This document shows, one piece after another, positions 20,001-27,959 of a stretch of DNA of 58,103 nucleotides. This DNA is from JASDSY01 sp041441465 (lineage in GTDB: Bacteria; Muiribacteriota; UBA9980). The DNA is taken from positions 1-58,103 of the forward strand of contig JASDSY010000025.1 of NCBI GenBank assembly GCA_041441465.1. Reading direction: 5' to 3'. Each line of letters begins with the position of its first letter. Positions within the stretch are counted from its first letter, which is position 1. The notes beneath the pieces were generated by a model, which saw only the letters and a program-made list of their open reading frames with translations, was not told where the DNA came from and did no database searches. The position numbers were made by a program, and so were the translations under genes.

Positions 20001-23000
20001 AGCGCCTTCAACTGCTATTAAAGGAATATTGACGATATCGCTTATATCCAATACGCCTGCAGCCGGAACTGTTTTACCGGCAATTTTTGTAATTTTAACG
20101 CCGACAGGCTGCGTAACAGTCTGCTGCGCAGTTTCATATTCGTTATATATTTTCCATTCATTAACACCGTTTGAATTTACTACTTTTATGAATTTATAGG
20201 ATCCGTCAACCATTTCATTAAAGTAGAATCCTTCCAAACCGGCAGGTAATAATCTGTTGCCGTCAGGAAAGAAAATAGCGGCAGTTTGTTTCGTATAAAT
20301 ACCGGATAAGTTCCATGGCGCATGAACAGCCAGCATATTATCGTTTATGTATTCGACATATACCTCAACGTTAGGCGCTTTCTCAATTAAAATGCTGCTG
20401 CCTAAAACTTCGAATGCTGAAGTGAACGCTGTTTTCCATGCCGTATTCAAAGGAGTATTATACATCGCGCTAAAAGCGTTAACTCTATCTGCTGCAGTTT
20501 TTTGTTTGTTATTGAAATTAACCAAAATTTCGTTATATTTAGCAAGAACAGCCTGTTTATCATCTGTACCGGCATCTTTTGTATAGAAGAAGTTAAACGG
20601 CACAGCGTGTAACGGCGCATTCAAACTTTCCGTAGGCTTCAACGGATCATATTTAACAGCCTTAAATATCATCAAGTAGGTTCCGGTAGCAAGCGTCGGC
20701 AATTTTTCAGCTTGATTCAACTTAAATATCGTGTACTTCGTATTTTCAGTTACGACCGAATCGGTGTCAAGCTTGATATTTTGTTTAACAGGCATCAGGC
20801 CGGAATCGAACTGCTGCATTACATCAGCGAATACGCCTGTATATTTTCCGTCTTCTATTAAAGCATTGACTTTTACCTTAAATATATTGTTTAAAGCGTT
20901 ATCGCTTTCAATCCATACATTTTCAATTTGTACAGTCTGCACATCGCCTTTTATAACGTATGTCGCTATATAATAAACTGTTTTAGCAGGAGTATCATTT
21001 GTACTAGCCTTAAAATAAAGATCGTATTGACCTATAGCGGCATTAGCCGGAACGTTGAATTCGCCTTCCCATACAGTGGCGGTTCCAGCCTTTCTCGCAA
21101 GATGAACGATTATCGGTTTATTATTCGCGTCGGTGACCGGACGGTCAAACTGCTTGATTTCAACTGAAACTGTCGATATCTTAGCACCGCCGTTAACCGC
21201 TTCCGGAACGGTCACGTCAGCCGTAAATTTAATTTTAGCATCGGTTTTTACAAGATTTCTGTCAATAAATGCCGGCGATACCACTACGCTTGTAAATATA
21301 GGCATATTAGAATCATAAGCGACAGTTGCGGCGCCTTCGTTATTCAATTCGTAAGTAAATTGATTAACCGAAGCTATAAACGGCTCATTCGTATATCTCA
21401 ACAGCAACTCGTTAAAATATTGAAGAGCAAGAGATTTGTATTTCACATTTTTAACAACCGGAATATTATATCTTTCCATGTAAAGCAAAGCGAGTTGGAA
21501 TCTAGCGTTAGCCCTGAAGTGTATAAGAGTATCATTAACCGTATAGCCATTCGCAGTTTTACCGATCGTCCCGAGTTCAACTTCTTTCGTAAGACCGTCA
21601 GCTATGCTCTTAAATATAACTTCTGCCGTGGTAAATACTGATTCGATTTCAGAACTCGAAGCGTTTGTTTTATACATAAAGCGAAGTCTTTCAAAAGCCG
21701 CCATCGCTTTTTCAAAGTCAGCGCCGGGAGTTTCAACCGCGGGATCGGCGGCGACGCCTGTTTGTATAGCAACAGTGCCAAACCCTGTCGAATTCATGTC
21801 ATTTATAAGGTTCTGAGCGTTTTCAGCGAATTCAGACTTAGGATATTTCAAAAGGAATAATTTTAACCTTTCAATACCTGCATTTTTTAAAGTTGAATCG
21901 GCTCTTTTTGAAATCAGGAATTGATAATATTTGCAATAGCCGGTAAAATACAGCGCGATTTTCTGATTATCAGCAGTTTCGGATGTATTTTTATAAATAG
22001 CGTTAAAAAGATCGAATGCCTTTATAAATTCGGCGTTCGCGGCAGCATCGCCGTCAAGATAAAAACTTTCTGCATTGCCGAGGACTTTATAAGCGGCAGC
22101 GAGCGCCGTGCTTATAGCCTGATTTATGCCGGAAAGAGTTCTCTCTATTTCTTCAATATTTCTAAGCATTTCACCTACAGTAAATGTAAGATGCGCGAAA
22201 TATTTTTTATCAAGATTGACTTTAATGAAAAGGAAGTGGTTTTTAGCGGTATTTCTTATTTCAGTATCGGCTCTTTGTATTAATTCAAGCGCCCTGTATT
22301 TTATCATAAACGTCGAAGCATACTGATAATAAGCTTCGCCTTTAAGCCTTAAAACTTCGGCTATTGTGACGCCTTCTGTATCGTTAACAGCGTTATAAAT
22401 TTCAAGAAATTTAGCAGAAGCGTCATTTAATTGCTTTAAGAGAGAGCCTTCCGCAGGAGCTGTAACGCTTCCGTTAGCGCCGTAAACAAGAGTCTGAAGA
22501 TCGGCTATATTTTTTGTGGCTTTGCTGTTTTCATAATCAATTTTCGAATTAATATTAACAAGTTTAAGCATTACAGCGTCAAATTCCTGCTGTTTGACGT
22601 TTACGGACTGTATGACATTAGCGTAATCCGAAAAATTTGAAGAAGTATTATTCACAACATTATCGGCTATTTCACGAAATGCGGTATCAGGTTTAATAAC
22701 CTGAACAATTACAACAACGACGACTGTTTTTATTTCAGAATCGGCAATAGCCTGGTTCTGAGTATTGACAAAAAATTTATCTTTAGCGTCGGGTTTCGCT
22801 TTTTCTTCTTCGATTATCTGATTTTTAACAGCCGCGTCATTTTTTACTTTATCGATAACAGCGGCAAACGCGAAAAGCGCCTCATTGATTTTTTCAAAGC
22901 CTTTTTCGGCTTCCATACGGGTTTCTATCTGATTAGCCGCTTTAACAACGTCTTTAACGGCTTCCTTCATGTTTTGATATGCCTGTTTCAAATCATTCAA

Positions 23001-24455
23001 TTCAAGATATGCGCGGCCTAACCCGAAATTTTTTATTTTCTGCGCGTTAGTATCTTCAGCAGGCAGTTGGTTAAATACTTGAACCGCTTCGGCAGGGCGT
23101 TTTCCGTTTATTAACGCTTCGCCCTTCTTTTCATATATTTTTTCCTGCTTGAATTTTTCGCCTGAAGGAAGAATTATTTCTTTCTGGCCAGTCGCATTTA
23201 ATTTAGCGATAAGCGCATCAGCTTTTCTTTTGGCCTCTTCAAGGGCGGCCGGATCTTCCTTAGCGACTTCGGTTGCGTTTTTCAAAATTACCGCGGAAGC
23301 CTTGATATAATTAGCATCTTCTGAAGAAATCAAAAGGTTTTTTATTTCAGTGTAACCTTTTTTAAACCATTTCATCGCATCAGCATTAGTTTCGGAAGTC
23401 ACTTGATAAGCGGCCATCAAATTCGGCGCATGCATTGCCGCGCCGGCCTGTGATGAACTTACAACGCCGTTTTTATAAAGATTACCCATGTAATTGCAGG
23501 CTGTGCTGAATGCTATTTTTGCTTCATTTAATATCGCGGCGTCATTGGCTGTCTGCGCTTTTTTTATCAAGCTGCCGTCCAGCGCATTCGCGGTATCGGA
23601 AGTTTTTGAACCGAATAATTTCATCATACAATCTTCAATATTGGTTTTATTCTGGCGGTTCGATTCCGTACCTATCAATGCGAGCGCTTCATCGAGTTCC
23701 TGGCGCAGCGTTTTGCTGCCTGCGGCCACAAGGCTGGCTTCGAGGCCTTTTACTACATTTTGGATCTGCGAAGCGTCTGTGGTTCCAAAAAGCAAATCCT
23801 TATAAGCCTCTTCGAGTTTTCCTAAGTTAGTGAATGTCTGCTGAGACACATAAGTTCTTTTTTGCTCAAGGTTAGCCATGTAAGTGTTAATTTTATTTAT
23901 AAACGCGGCGTCAGAGGCTTTTTGAGTTTCAATAGTCTTGAACGCAGAAGCCGCTCTTGAAGCATCGCCATACATCATGCCGATAACCGTCGATTTTTCA
24001 TCAATGTTTTTTCCCGTTATTTTATCGCCGGCCGAAGGCAAACCCAGGAACGTAGAAAGTATTTTATTAGCCCGAGTTTTGCTCTTGGCAATGATTTTAT
24101 AGGATTTATTTAAATTTTTAACTTTAAAATTATAAGTATCGCCGGCCGTTTTTGAAACGGTAGCGTTTGGCGTCGTACTGTCTAAATCGCTTGCCGCTGC
24201 TTCAGTTCCGGTCGTCGCGTCAACTAAAGTCACATCGAAATTTTCACCGGCGACCTGCAATGCCGGCGCTAATACTCCTGGCGCAGTCGGAACTACAGGC
24301 GAAACGGTACCGCTGAATGTAGCTGTATTATCTGTTACAGGCGTTACAGCACTGGTGCCGCCACCGCCGCCGCCGCATCCCGCCAAAATTGTGATAAAAA
24401 AAATAATTCCGATTAAAGAAATTATTTTTTTTGAATTGTGATTAAAGTTAAACAT
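14100..24455 (-). CDS. Giant (3451 aa) surface lipoprotein with TPR-like, IPT-like and tandem FN3-like repeats
   Basis: The signal peptide ends in lipobox ILAGC followed by GGGGGG. Order of parts: a beta domain (about 40-140); a long helical region with TPR-like hairpins (clearest at about 437-510) and a Val-only-looking segment (IKTVVVVVIVQVIK) near 575; further TPR-like helices to about 1050; a series of Ig/IPT-like segments (about 1080-2200). Two ~200-residue copies of a module beginning with LIDQIVVSKK/MIDQIVFSKK start at about 2250 and 2580. The end has four FN3-like repeats of about 105 residues (about 3015-3451), three of them containing VPQDKPY or MPQDKPY. GGAGGT at 24463-24468 supports the start. 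No catalytic motif is visible; a scaffold, adhesin or assembly role is inferred. The N-terminal third resembles that of the 2935-aa lipoprotein, so the two look paralogous there. Confidence 0.85.
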   Translation of the reverse strand: MFNFNHNSKKIISLIGIIFFITILAGCGGGGGGTSAVTPVTDNTATFSGTVSPVVPTAPGVLAPALQVAGENFDVTLVDATTGTEAAASDLDSTTPNATVSKTAGDTYNFKVKNLNKSYKIIAKSKTRANKILSTFLGLPSAGDKITGKNIDEKSTVIGMMYGDASRAASAFKTIETQKASDAAFINKINTYMANLEQKRTYVSQQTFTNLGKLEEAYKDLLFGTTDASQIQNVVKGLEASLVAAGSKTLRQELDEALALIGTESNRQNKTNIEDCMMKLFGSKTSDTANALDGSLIKKAQTANDAAILNEAKIAFSTACNYMGNLYKNGVVSSSQAGAAMHAPNLMAAYQVTSETNADAMKWFKKGYTEIKNLLISSEDANYIKASAVILKNATEVAKEDPAALEEAKRKADALIAKLNATGQKEIILPSGEKFKQEKIYEKKGEALINGKRPAEAVQVFNQLPAEDTNAQKIKNFGLGRAYLELNDLKQAYQNMKEAVKDVVKAANQIETRMEAEKGFEKINEALFAFAAVIDKVKNDAAVKNQIIEEEKAKPDAKDKFFVNTQNQAIADSEIKTVVVVVIVQVIKPDTAFREIADNVVNNTSSNFSDYANVIQSVNVKQQEFDAVMLKLVNINSKIDYENSKATKNIADLQTLVYGANGSVTAPAEGSLLKQLNDASAKFLEIYNAVNDTEGVTIAEVLRLKGEAYYQYASTFMIKYRALELIQRADTEIRNTAKNHFLFIKVNLDKKYFAHLTFTVGEMLRNIEEIERTLSGINQAISTALAAAYKVLGNAESFYLDGDAAANAEFIKAFDLFNAIYKNTSETADNQKIALYFTGYCKYYQFLISKRADSTLKNAGIERLKLFLLKYPKSEFAENAQNLINDMNSTGFGTVAIQTGVAADPAVETPGADFEKAMAAFERLRFMYKTNASSSEIESVFTTAEVIFKSIADGLTKEVELGTIGKTANGYTVNDTLIHFRANARFQLALLYMERYNIPVVKNVKYKSLALQYFNELLLRYTNEPFIASVNQFTYELNNEGAATVAYDSNMPIFTSVVVSPAFIDRNLVKTDAKIKFTADVTVPEAVNGGAKISTVSVEIKQFDRPVTDANNKPIIVHLARKAGTATVWEGEFNVPANAAIGQYDLYFKASTNDTPAKTVYYIATYVIKGDVQTVQIENVWIESDNALNNIFKVKVNALIEDGKYTGVFADVMQQFDSGLMPVKQNIKLDTDSVVTENTKYTIFKLNQAEKLPTLATGTYLMIFKAVKYDPLKPTESLNAPLHAVPFNFFYTKDAGTDDKQAVLAKYNEILVNFNNKQKTAADRVNAFSAMYNTPLNTAWKTAFTSAFEVLGSSILIEKAPNVEVYVEYINDNMLAVHAPWNLSGIYTKQTAAIFFPDGNRLLPAGLEGFYFNEMVDGSYKFIKVVNSNGVNEWKIYNEYETAQQTVTQPVGVKITKIAGKTVPAAGVLDISDIVNIPLIAVEGANLNPNNVESQRILQLVGSSPYPIVMAKTGDVNWTDSVVKFNNSVVTGLKGEWTIELIDTKFGVLQSVPVTFGTPQVNVELYPTFTSIMNGTAETQIYNITEPININTKEVLVIKGLNLNPASGKKYKLMAFNKAYVGTASSTIANYYIELLSTDTTDINNYWNTGEIKVSAAKMADKLKVLPASNIESSLVIFEYDAVTAPMPKSMPIPVFFKDSTINTSAMPVMLSVNNIPVTTTINLEKTPAQETMEIIVKGANFMSLNKRRLDLVFQYYNQASAVNSAIYTPVHVTIAVNFDPATMIMGSVNWQNDMIKGKVNFKTALSLADGKTVEELIKANYPVSLLIWDENTNRSVTNMVPVSFFEKTESVPYLEAVNGVKFYGNPIVVNYPADGVTAEIILTGKNLAKANTFIYAKPVPTTQNPNPAAVKLSFNASPVNEQLKVLIEQAKMPVGVYGLALVEELQTGALIVSNGLYINVKKTGVIDTTLADNFAVIQNVKRLRDNLVMDTANVEFTVGDTTAVIMGRNFKTSDNVLRSLMRRSMPTEFMPYPEPEYVKDVYSSGWTNYEISIDISQAQPGTFEVYIYEPISGKIVSNVVKVVIKPNANAPAINTLNGTQITPAVPFMLNPFMVSTLIIEGKNFGTVQKQVMFQPYPDQYYPNPLPLQLYVTEWSDNKIIVTGFNNIMVFGGELYLAENVNGILKTLTTSVPVSIDRGTTGAVTPKYVTIAHGGYEANTKKVFMEFANNNDVANTFQNTSIARMTPNEYTLLIDQIVVSKKAANAVINAEHGLKDNPADRYEIFGTENGNAPLVFYANGTNSFVVDPSMLKQVPADNFDYLIISFRKITGKVNDNNQIMDLTETNEAKVLGMGLDPADSNINRDNNGMSAWFKNNINFTGAYNKLRLEFQTKDTVKKMLTNGIPPAASAVYNFNDIVVSTLTMVQTDYSQLNFPVVSGLRYEDGYLKWDNIVMSIPGANAIPYRVEIDGNIMEYYNNSYIFTNFFKLSDIGINSGYHNVRVGAWLPGTTVNQPMYGPFGEPIGFEIMANPVFIPAQPAAAGKIVNIELTENRDTVIPGLTPVNTIVGGTNETLAARTTPDYYGFMIDQIVFSKKSVNGSGLKDDPNARVEIFNSQKTEGKYPLYYNGVSKVSLNAVVPSDVFDYLIVSVRSVNASGSFNGTYLGMNNGVIPVALGIGLNKADLGWLPANNMENMQFNTFKIMNTMDFTDTASNMLRLEFMVKDVLAKIHRTNRDGQQVEEAEYYDLVINPVVSSFQGIAGGTVSVNNINGNTIPVGTPLKINTTSGITINGTGFGTRGANVYSGRQLMFRPYNSTIIEILKDEDILSWSDTQIVIKGDTDSTDIKGGLLTIVDIINDQKTPLINPIWIEFENYQVPMEFSNIMQLNGVYNIPNWNDAWGTTPPVNLIPAYISLQPANPTLNINGTGFGTFNTGDQPTGNKIVFKTPTEEIKINVIGWDWNIDNIFSQLTTPQYAALTAAPGGVLYLENLNGKVMSNKLFVTFNAASGNLNNILDGVGVSNGVIGWNRYAGQVPQDKPYLFYTIKVDGQYLMNNNAMPPVPLALIDTNMTKYTYNLITQSGVSTGMHTVEVEARVSVSATSPLNESVLVAHRGIFANVDPNLGNNQVGFIENMAVTNNMLSWSKYSGSVPQDKPYVFYVINVDGQYITDVNATPPVPLKIMDNLTDYNFDLVAQGRLLGGSHTVEVEARAALSGTSALIESVLLARSTTNANISGATISVVNNILNWPRYAGVMPQDKPYLFYMIKVDGNPLMNNNTNPVVPMRIPDLNMPANTFDLVNNGGVTAGSHTFKVEAYAAVSSTSASNECALLCQSDMITAEILINNGGGAPTIPQVTGLVQNGNIVSWQPVTYTGMMPNTPVDGYNINIDGTWVAESITSVNVDLVTGKQMYPSLVTTGTHTMKVRAYVNAVGVGMNAPTYGPESAPVQIQVP

Positions 24456-24506
24456 TAATCGTACCTCCTGATTTTATTTTATTTTTATATGCCTTAAAAA
24501 CAAAAA

Positions 24507-24568
24507 AATACTAACTTGAACTCAGCATTATTTTATTACTTTTAATGCCGACAATTCAGGCCAGTATT
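24507..24568 (-). terminator. Long intrinsic terminator between promoter and 3451-aa lipoprotein gene
   Basis: The outer arms AATACTAACTTGAA (24507-24520) and TTCAGGCCAGTATT (24555-24568) pair over 13 of 14 positions allowing G-U. A second inner stem (GCATTA/TAATGC core) extends the hairpin. On the minus strand it is followed by seven T, G, five T and AAGGC. It lies downstream of both the glycosyltransferase operon and the promoter at 24681-24709, and 51 nt before the lipoprotein start. Confidence 0.85.
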
Positions 24569-24680
24569 TTCCTATAAAAATTACATTTTAAATTTATAAA
24601 CAACATAATTATCACACAAATATAATAATTCTCATAAACGTTCACTAACTGCAATTCATTTAAAACTTAAATTATTTGTT

Positions 24681-24709
24681 ATTTTATCACCGTAATTTTC
24701 ATATGTCAA
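24681..24709 (-). promoter_or_regulatory. Sigma70-type promoter ahead of the 3451-aa lipoprotein gene
   Basis: On the minus strand: TTGACA, 17-nt spacer, TAAAAT, with TGA extended -10 (GTGATAAAAT). The -35 starts 17 nt after the stop codon of the GT-C-like gene. The predicted leader is about 219 nt and contains the terminator hairpin at 24507-24568. Confidence 0.65.
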
Positions 24710-24726
24710 TAAAAATATTTTTTTAT

Positions 24727-25920
24727 CTATTTATTTTTTAAAAATATAAACATAGGCATTATTTGCGATATATGGCGGAAATTATACTGGCCTAATGAAC
24801 AAAGAATTATTTGAAGGACCGCAAACATGATGAATAAAGTCATATTTATATTTGCCATGTAATTTCTATAATTATAGAGCGTCAAAAATATGAAATAAAT
24901 AAAAACTAGGCTTGACAATAAACTTAATAACACATAGGCTTTCCGGCATAAGTTATCCAAAAAAATAAACCGCTGCGGCTCTTTTACAGCGGCATCATAA
25001 AATAAAAGATTAATTTCCGGGACATAAAATCCGCCCGATATGGAACTTTTGAAATTATGAATTATTTTTTTGAGATATTCGGCCTTGTCGGAATTTACAG
25101 CGCGGTAAAATTCGCGTTTCAAATAATCGTCACCCGCTATTCCCCACGGACCGCCTTTAATGCCGGCTGAATTTATTTTATCGATTATATAAAAATCATT
25201 ATCCTTTATCAGCCATTTATTATCAGGAAGCTGCCCTAGGCTTCGAAGCATCACTCCGCCGCTGTTAGTCGTCGAAACCGTAAAAATACCGTTTTTATAA
25301 TATTGAAAAACCGGCCATGGTAAAATTAATATAACCGACAGCAGTAATAATTTTAAAAAAAGAGTTTTACCGCGGCTTATAAAAATAAAAGCAAGATAAA
25401 TCATTAAAAAAAGCGCGCCCTCAACCCTGAAATTGTAAAAAATTCCAAGAATAACGGTTGAGGCAATAAAATTATTTTTTAAATGAAAATAAGCGAATAA
25501 AAAAAGTAAAAAGGCGCACGGCGCATTTGTGGCTTTTAACGATAAAATCGAAGCGTAAAAAAACAGAAGTAAATTAAAAAAAATAAACCGCAATTTATTT
25601 TCGGAATATTCAGGAATAAGACCCTCTTTCAATATGATATAAACCGACACAATATAAAAAATAAACTGCGCAAATATCACGAAGTTATAAGACCCAGTCA
25701 GGCCGCAAACCGCGCTTAATAGTGGATAGCCCCATATCGGGTAGGACGAGGTTTCCGAAGCTAAGTGCCTGTAATAGCCGTTCATATTATAAATATTGTC
25801 AGCCAGCGGATAATGAAAATTTTCCCAGGCCTCGAGCTGTTCATTCTGGTTTATATTGAATAAAAAAACGAGAAGGCCGGCTACAAGATAGATATAAAAT
25901 TTTTTTTTAAAAGACGTCAT
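24727..25920 (-). CDS. Polytopic membrane protein, GT-C-type glycosyltransferase-like
   Basis: A 397-aa protein with about nine or ten hydrophobic segments and one large non-membrane loop (about 215-310). An acidic/aromatic patch after the first segment (EAWENFHYPLADNIYNM) is in the place where GT-C enzymes that use polyprenyl-phosphate sugars carry their catalytic acidic loop. I do not see a diagnostic family motif, so the glycosyltransferase assignment is tentative. It overlaps the upstream GT4 gene by 4 nt (ATGA), indicating translational coupling and a joint role, probably in surface glycan or protein glycosylation. A decayed paralogue fragment lies at about 13815-14026. It could instead be a polymer-assembly membrane protein. 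Confidence 0.6.
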   Translation of the reverse strand: MTSFKKKFYIYLVAGLLVFLFNINQNEQLEAWENFHYPLADNIYNMNGYYRHLASETSSYPIWGYPLLSAVCGLTGSYNFVIFAQFIFYIVSVYIILKEGLIPEYSENKLRFIFFNLLLFFYASILSLKATNAPCAFLLFLFAYFHLKNNFIASTVILGIFYNFRVEGALFLMIYLAFIFISRGKTLFLKLLLLSVILILPWPVFQYYKNGIFTVSTTNSGGVMLRSLGQLPDNKWLIKDNDFYIIDKINSAGIKGGPWGIAGDDYLKREFYRAVNSDKAEYLKKIIHNFKSSISGGFYVPEINLLFYDAAVKEPQRFIFLDNLCRKAYVLLSLLSSLVFIYFIFLTLYNYRNYMANINMTLFIMFAVLQIILCSLGQYNFRHISQIMPMFIFLKNK

Positions 25921-26999
25921 TTGATAAGCCCTAAACTTTTAAAATAAAGTTTTTCGACCCCGTCAACCATAGAGGATATATCATATTTCATACCAGTTTT
26001 CACAGCATTAGCGGAAAACAAGGATAGTTTTTCAGGATTATTTTTTAAAAAAGCGGCAGCCTTGACAAATTCATCGGGTGAATCTGCGTTCATAGCGAAC
26101 CCGCATTCATCAGATTCGGTGAAAATTTCGGACGCGCCACCGGTATCGGCGGTAAGGACCGGAAGCCCTGACGCCAGAGCCTCGCAGACTACCATCCCGA
26201 ACGCTTCGTCGAAACTCGGAAATACGAATAAATTACAAGATTTATAAAATTCCGGCATATTCCTGATCGGCCCGGTCAAAAACACACGATCGGCCGATCC
26301 CATTTTTTTCAGCTCATCGATTTCAAAATCTTTAAGCGCGCCGGCCAGTATAATTTTTATATCGCTAAAAGCGTTAAGAAGCGCGGCCAATATTTTTATA
26401 TTTTTTGAAAACCACTTATGCATGGTGCCTATTACAAATTCGTCTTTACCGATCGAATATTTCTCGCGATAATAAGGCGTAACGGGCGCAGAATTAAATA
26501 AAGCCGTTTTTATTCCCGGATAAACAAGGTGAAGCCGCGAACCTTCGGCCGAAAATTTTTTCATAACGCCAAGAACGCTTTTAGAAACGCATATGGTATC
26601 TACATTTTGAAAATAGAACCTGGTCGAAAAACCGCGCGGCGGCGAAAGCAGGTGGCGGGTAACAAACACGCGTGAATTAAGGTTAGCTGTAAGCCATTTA
26701 GCCAGAAGCGGCGGCCAGTAATCATTACCGGTATGAGAATGCATGATATCGAATTTATGCCTGGCCAGCCCTTTCATAATCTGAAAAACATTGTAAGGCT
26801 GCACGGCGCCTCCGCGGGTTATAGGAATAATCTCGATTCCTTCCTTTGAAACAGCATTGGCAAAGTCAGTGTCCGGCCTGGCAGCTACCATAATATCATG
26901 CCCCCTGGCTTTTAAATATTTAGCCAGGTTAAAGGTATATAACTCCATTCCGCCGGTTATCAAATGGCGGTTAAGTATTTGAAGTATTTTAAGCTTCAT
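25917..26999 (-). CDS. Glycosyltransferase family 4 (GT-B fold)
   Basis: 360 aa. The N-terminal half starts with LKILQILNRHLITGGMELY, the usual GT4 acceptor-domain opening with a Gly-rich loop. The C-terminal half has the nucleotide-sugar signature FPSFDEAFGMVVCEALASG, containing the E-x7-E motif (about 263-271). Such enzymes move a sugar from an NDP-sugar with retention of configuration at the cytoplasmic face of the membrane. The exact sugar and acceptor cannot be read from sequence. The start codon lies inside the end of the upstream gene (11-nt overlap) and its stop overlaps the downstream membrane gene by 4 nt, so the three genes form a tight operon for surface glycan synthesis. Confidence 0.9.
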   Translation of the reverse strand: MKLKILQILNRHLITGGMELYTFNLAKYLKARGHDIMVAARPDTDFANAVSKEGIEIIPITRGGAVQPYNVFQIMKGLARHKFDIMHSHTGNDYWPPLLAKWLTANLNSRVFVTRHLLSPPRGFSTRFYFQNVDTICVSKSVLGVMKKFSAEGSRLHLVYPGIKTALFNSAPVTPYYREKYSIGKDEFVIGTMHKWFSKNIKILAALLNAFSDIKIILAGALKDFEIDELKKMGSADRVFLTGPIRNMPEFYKSCNLFVFPSFDEAFGMVVCEALASGLPVLTADTGGASEIFTESDECGFAMNADSPDEFVKAAAFLKNNPEKLSLFSANAVKTGMKYDISSMVDGVEKLYFKSLGLIK

Positions 27000-27729
27000 C
27001 CTTTTTCACGCCTTTAACTATCTGGTCCAGATCCAGCTCAAGAGAATTATCACGGGCTTCAAATTTTTGAGTAATCCAGTCTTTGTAAGTTTCAAATAAA
27101 ATCATACCTTCAAGGGGCGATTTTTCAATAAGTTCCCTTACCAGCATTTCAATATTATGGCTTATTTTTTTTAACTGCGGCGCAAGCGACAGAAACTGCT
27201 CATACATATAATCAAATAAAAATTTGAATAAATCAGCTACATCCGAAGTATCAGAATTGGTGAAAAAATCATGCATTTCAGGAATCCTGAAAGCGGCGGC
27301 GCGCTTCGAAAATTTTTCATACAGAAGGTCCGCCCTTATAGACTTGCCGCCCCAGGCTATTTCCTCGCGATATTTCAATATATAATCCAGAAATGTTATT
27401 GCAAAACCTGAAAATACATATTCATATATCAAATCGGAAATTTTATCTTTAAGTTTTTTATTTTTATCCAGAAGTTCGCGAAGCGCCGGTATAGTCGAAA
27501 AAAATTCAACCTTAGCCTGGCGGATTCTGTCAATAAGTATTATTACAGCCGGATCAAGCGAGTTAAAAAAAGTCTTTATTTCATAAGTCTGCACTTTGCA
27601 CGGCGCATCGTCGAGCGATTTAGTGGCGAGCAGCTTACGGCTCAATTCGAGCGTTTCAATATATAAATCATTCAATTTTTGAAAATTTTTTCCGGGCCCG
27701 ATACTATTTTTTAAGAACTCGTTTAACAT
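26989..27729 (-). CDS. Hypothetical helical cytoplasmic protein (246 aa), first gene of a glycosyltransferase operon
   Basis: No signal peptide or membrane segment is visible. The protein is nearly all helix, with many charged residues and Leu/Ile heptad-like spacing. I do not recognise a family. Its stop codon overlaps the start of the GT4 gene by 11 nt, so it is co-translated with two surface-glycan genes and may be an accessory or regulatory partner. The ATG has a modest GGAG ribosome site. A possible promoter lies at 27753-27782. Codon use resembles the neighbours and gives no sign of transfer. Confidence 0.75.
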   Translation of the reverse strand: MLNEFLKNSIGPGKNFQKLNDLYIETLELSRKLLATKSLDDAPCKVQTYEIKTFFNSLDPAVIILIDRIRQAKVEFFSTIPALRELLDKNKKLKDKISDLIYEYVFSGFAITFLDYILKYREEIAWGGKSIRADLLYEKFSKRAAAFRIPEMHDFFTNSDTSDVADLFKFLFDYMYEQFLSLAPQLKKISHNIEMLVRELIEKSPLEGMILFETYKDWITQKFEARDNSLELDLDQIVKGVKKDEA

Positions 27730-27752
27730 TTCAGCTCCATATTAATTTTAGT

Positions 27753-27782
27753 ATATTAAAATTATCGATTCGACTTTTGCAA
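27753..27782 (-). promoter_or_regulatory. Possible promoter of the glycosyltransferase operon
   Basis: On the minus strand: TTGCAA, 18-nt spacer, TAATAT, ending 24 nt upstream of the 246-aa gene. The match is moderate and such boxes arise by chance in AT-rich DNA, so this is tentative. Confidence 0.3.
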
Positions 27783-27959
27783 GGCTACTTATATTGAAAA
27801 ACCAGCAGCTTTTAATATTTTTTCAAAATTTCAAAAAAATATCAATTTCACCGATATCTTTATATTTGATTTTATTCAAAAAACTCATAAAGATATTTTT
27901 TAACAAATAATAAACTCCGGCATATAATTCACAGGCGCAGAATGGATTTTCGAAATTAC

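Noticed and set aside
27730..27959. Gap between panC and the glycosyltransferase operon, checked for RNA or small genes
   Set aside because: Only a weak promoter candidate was seen; the rest is AT-rich without structure.
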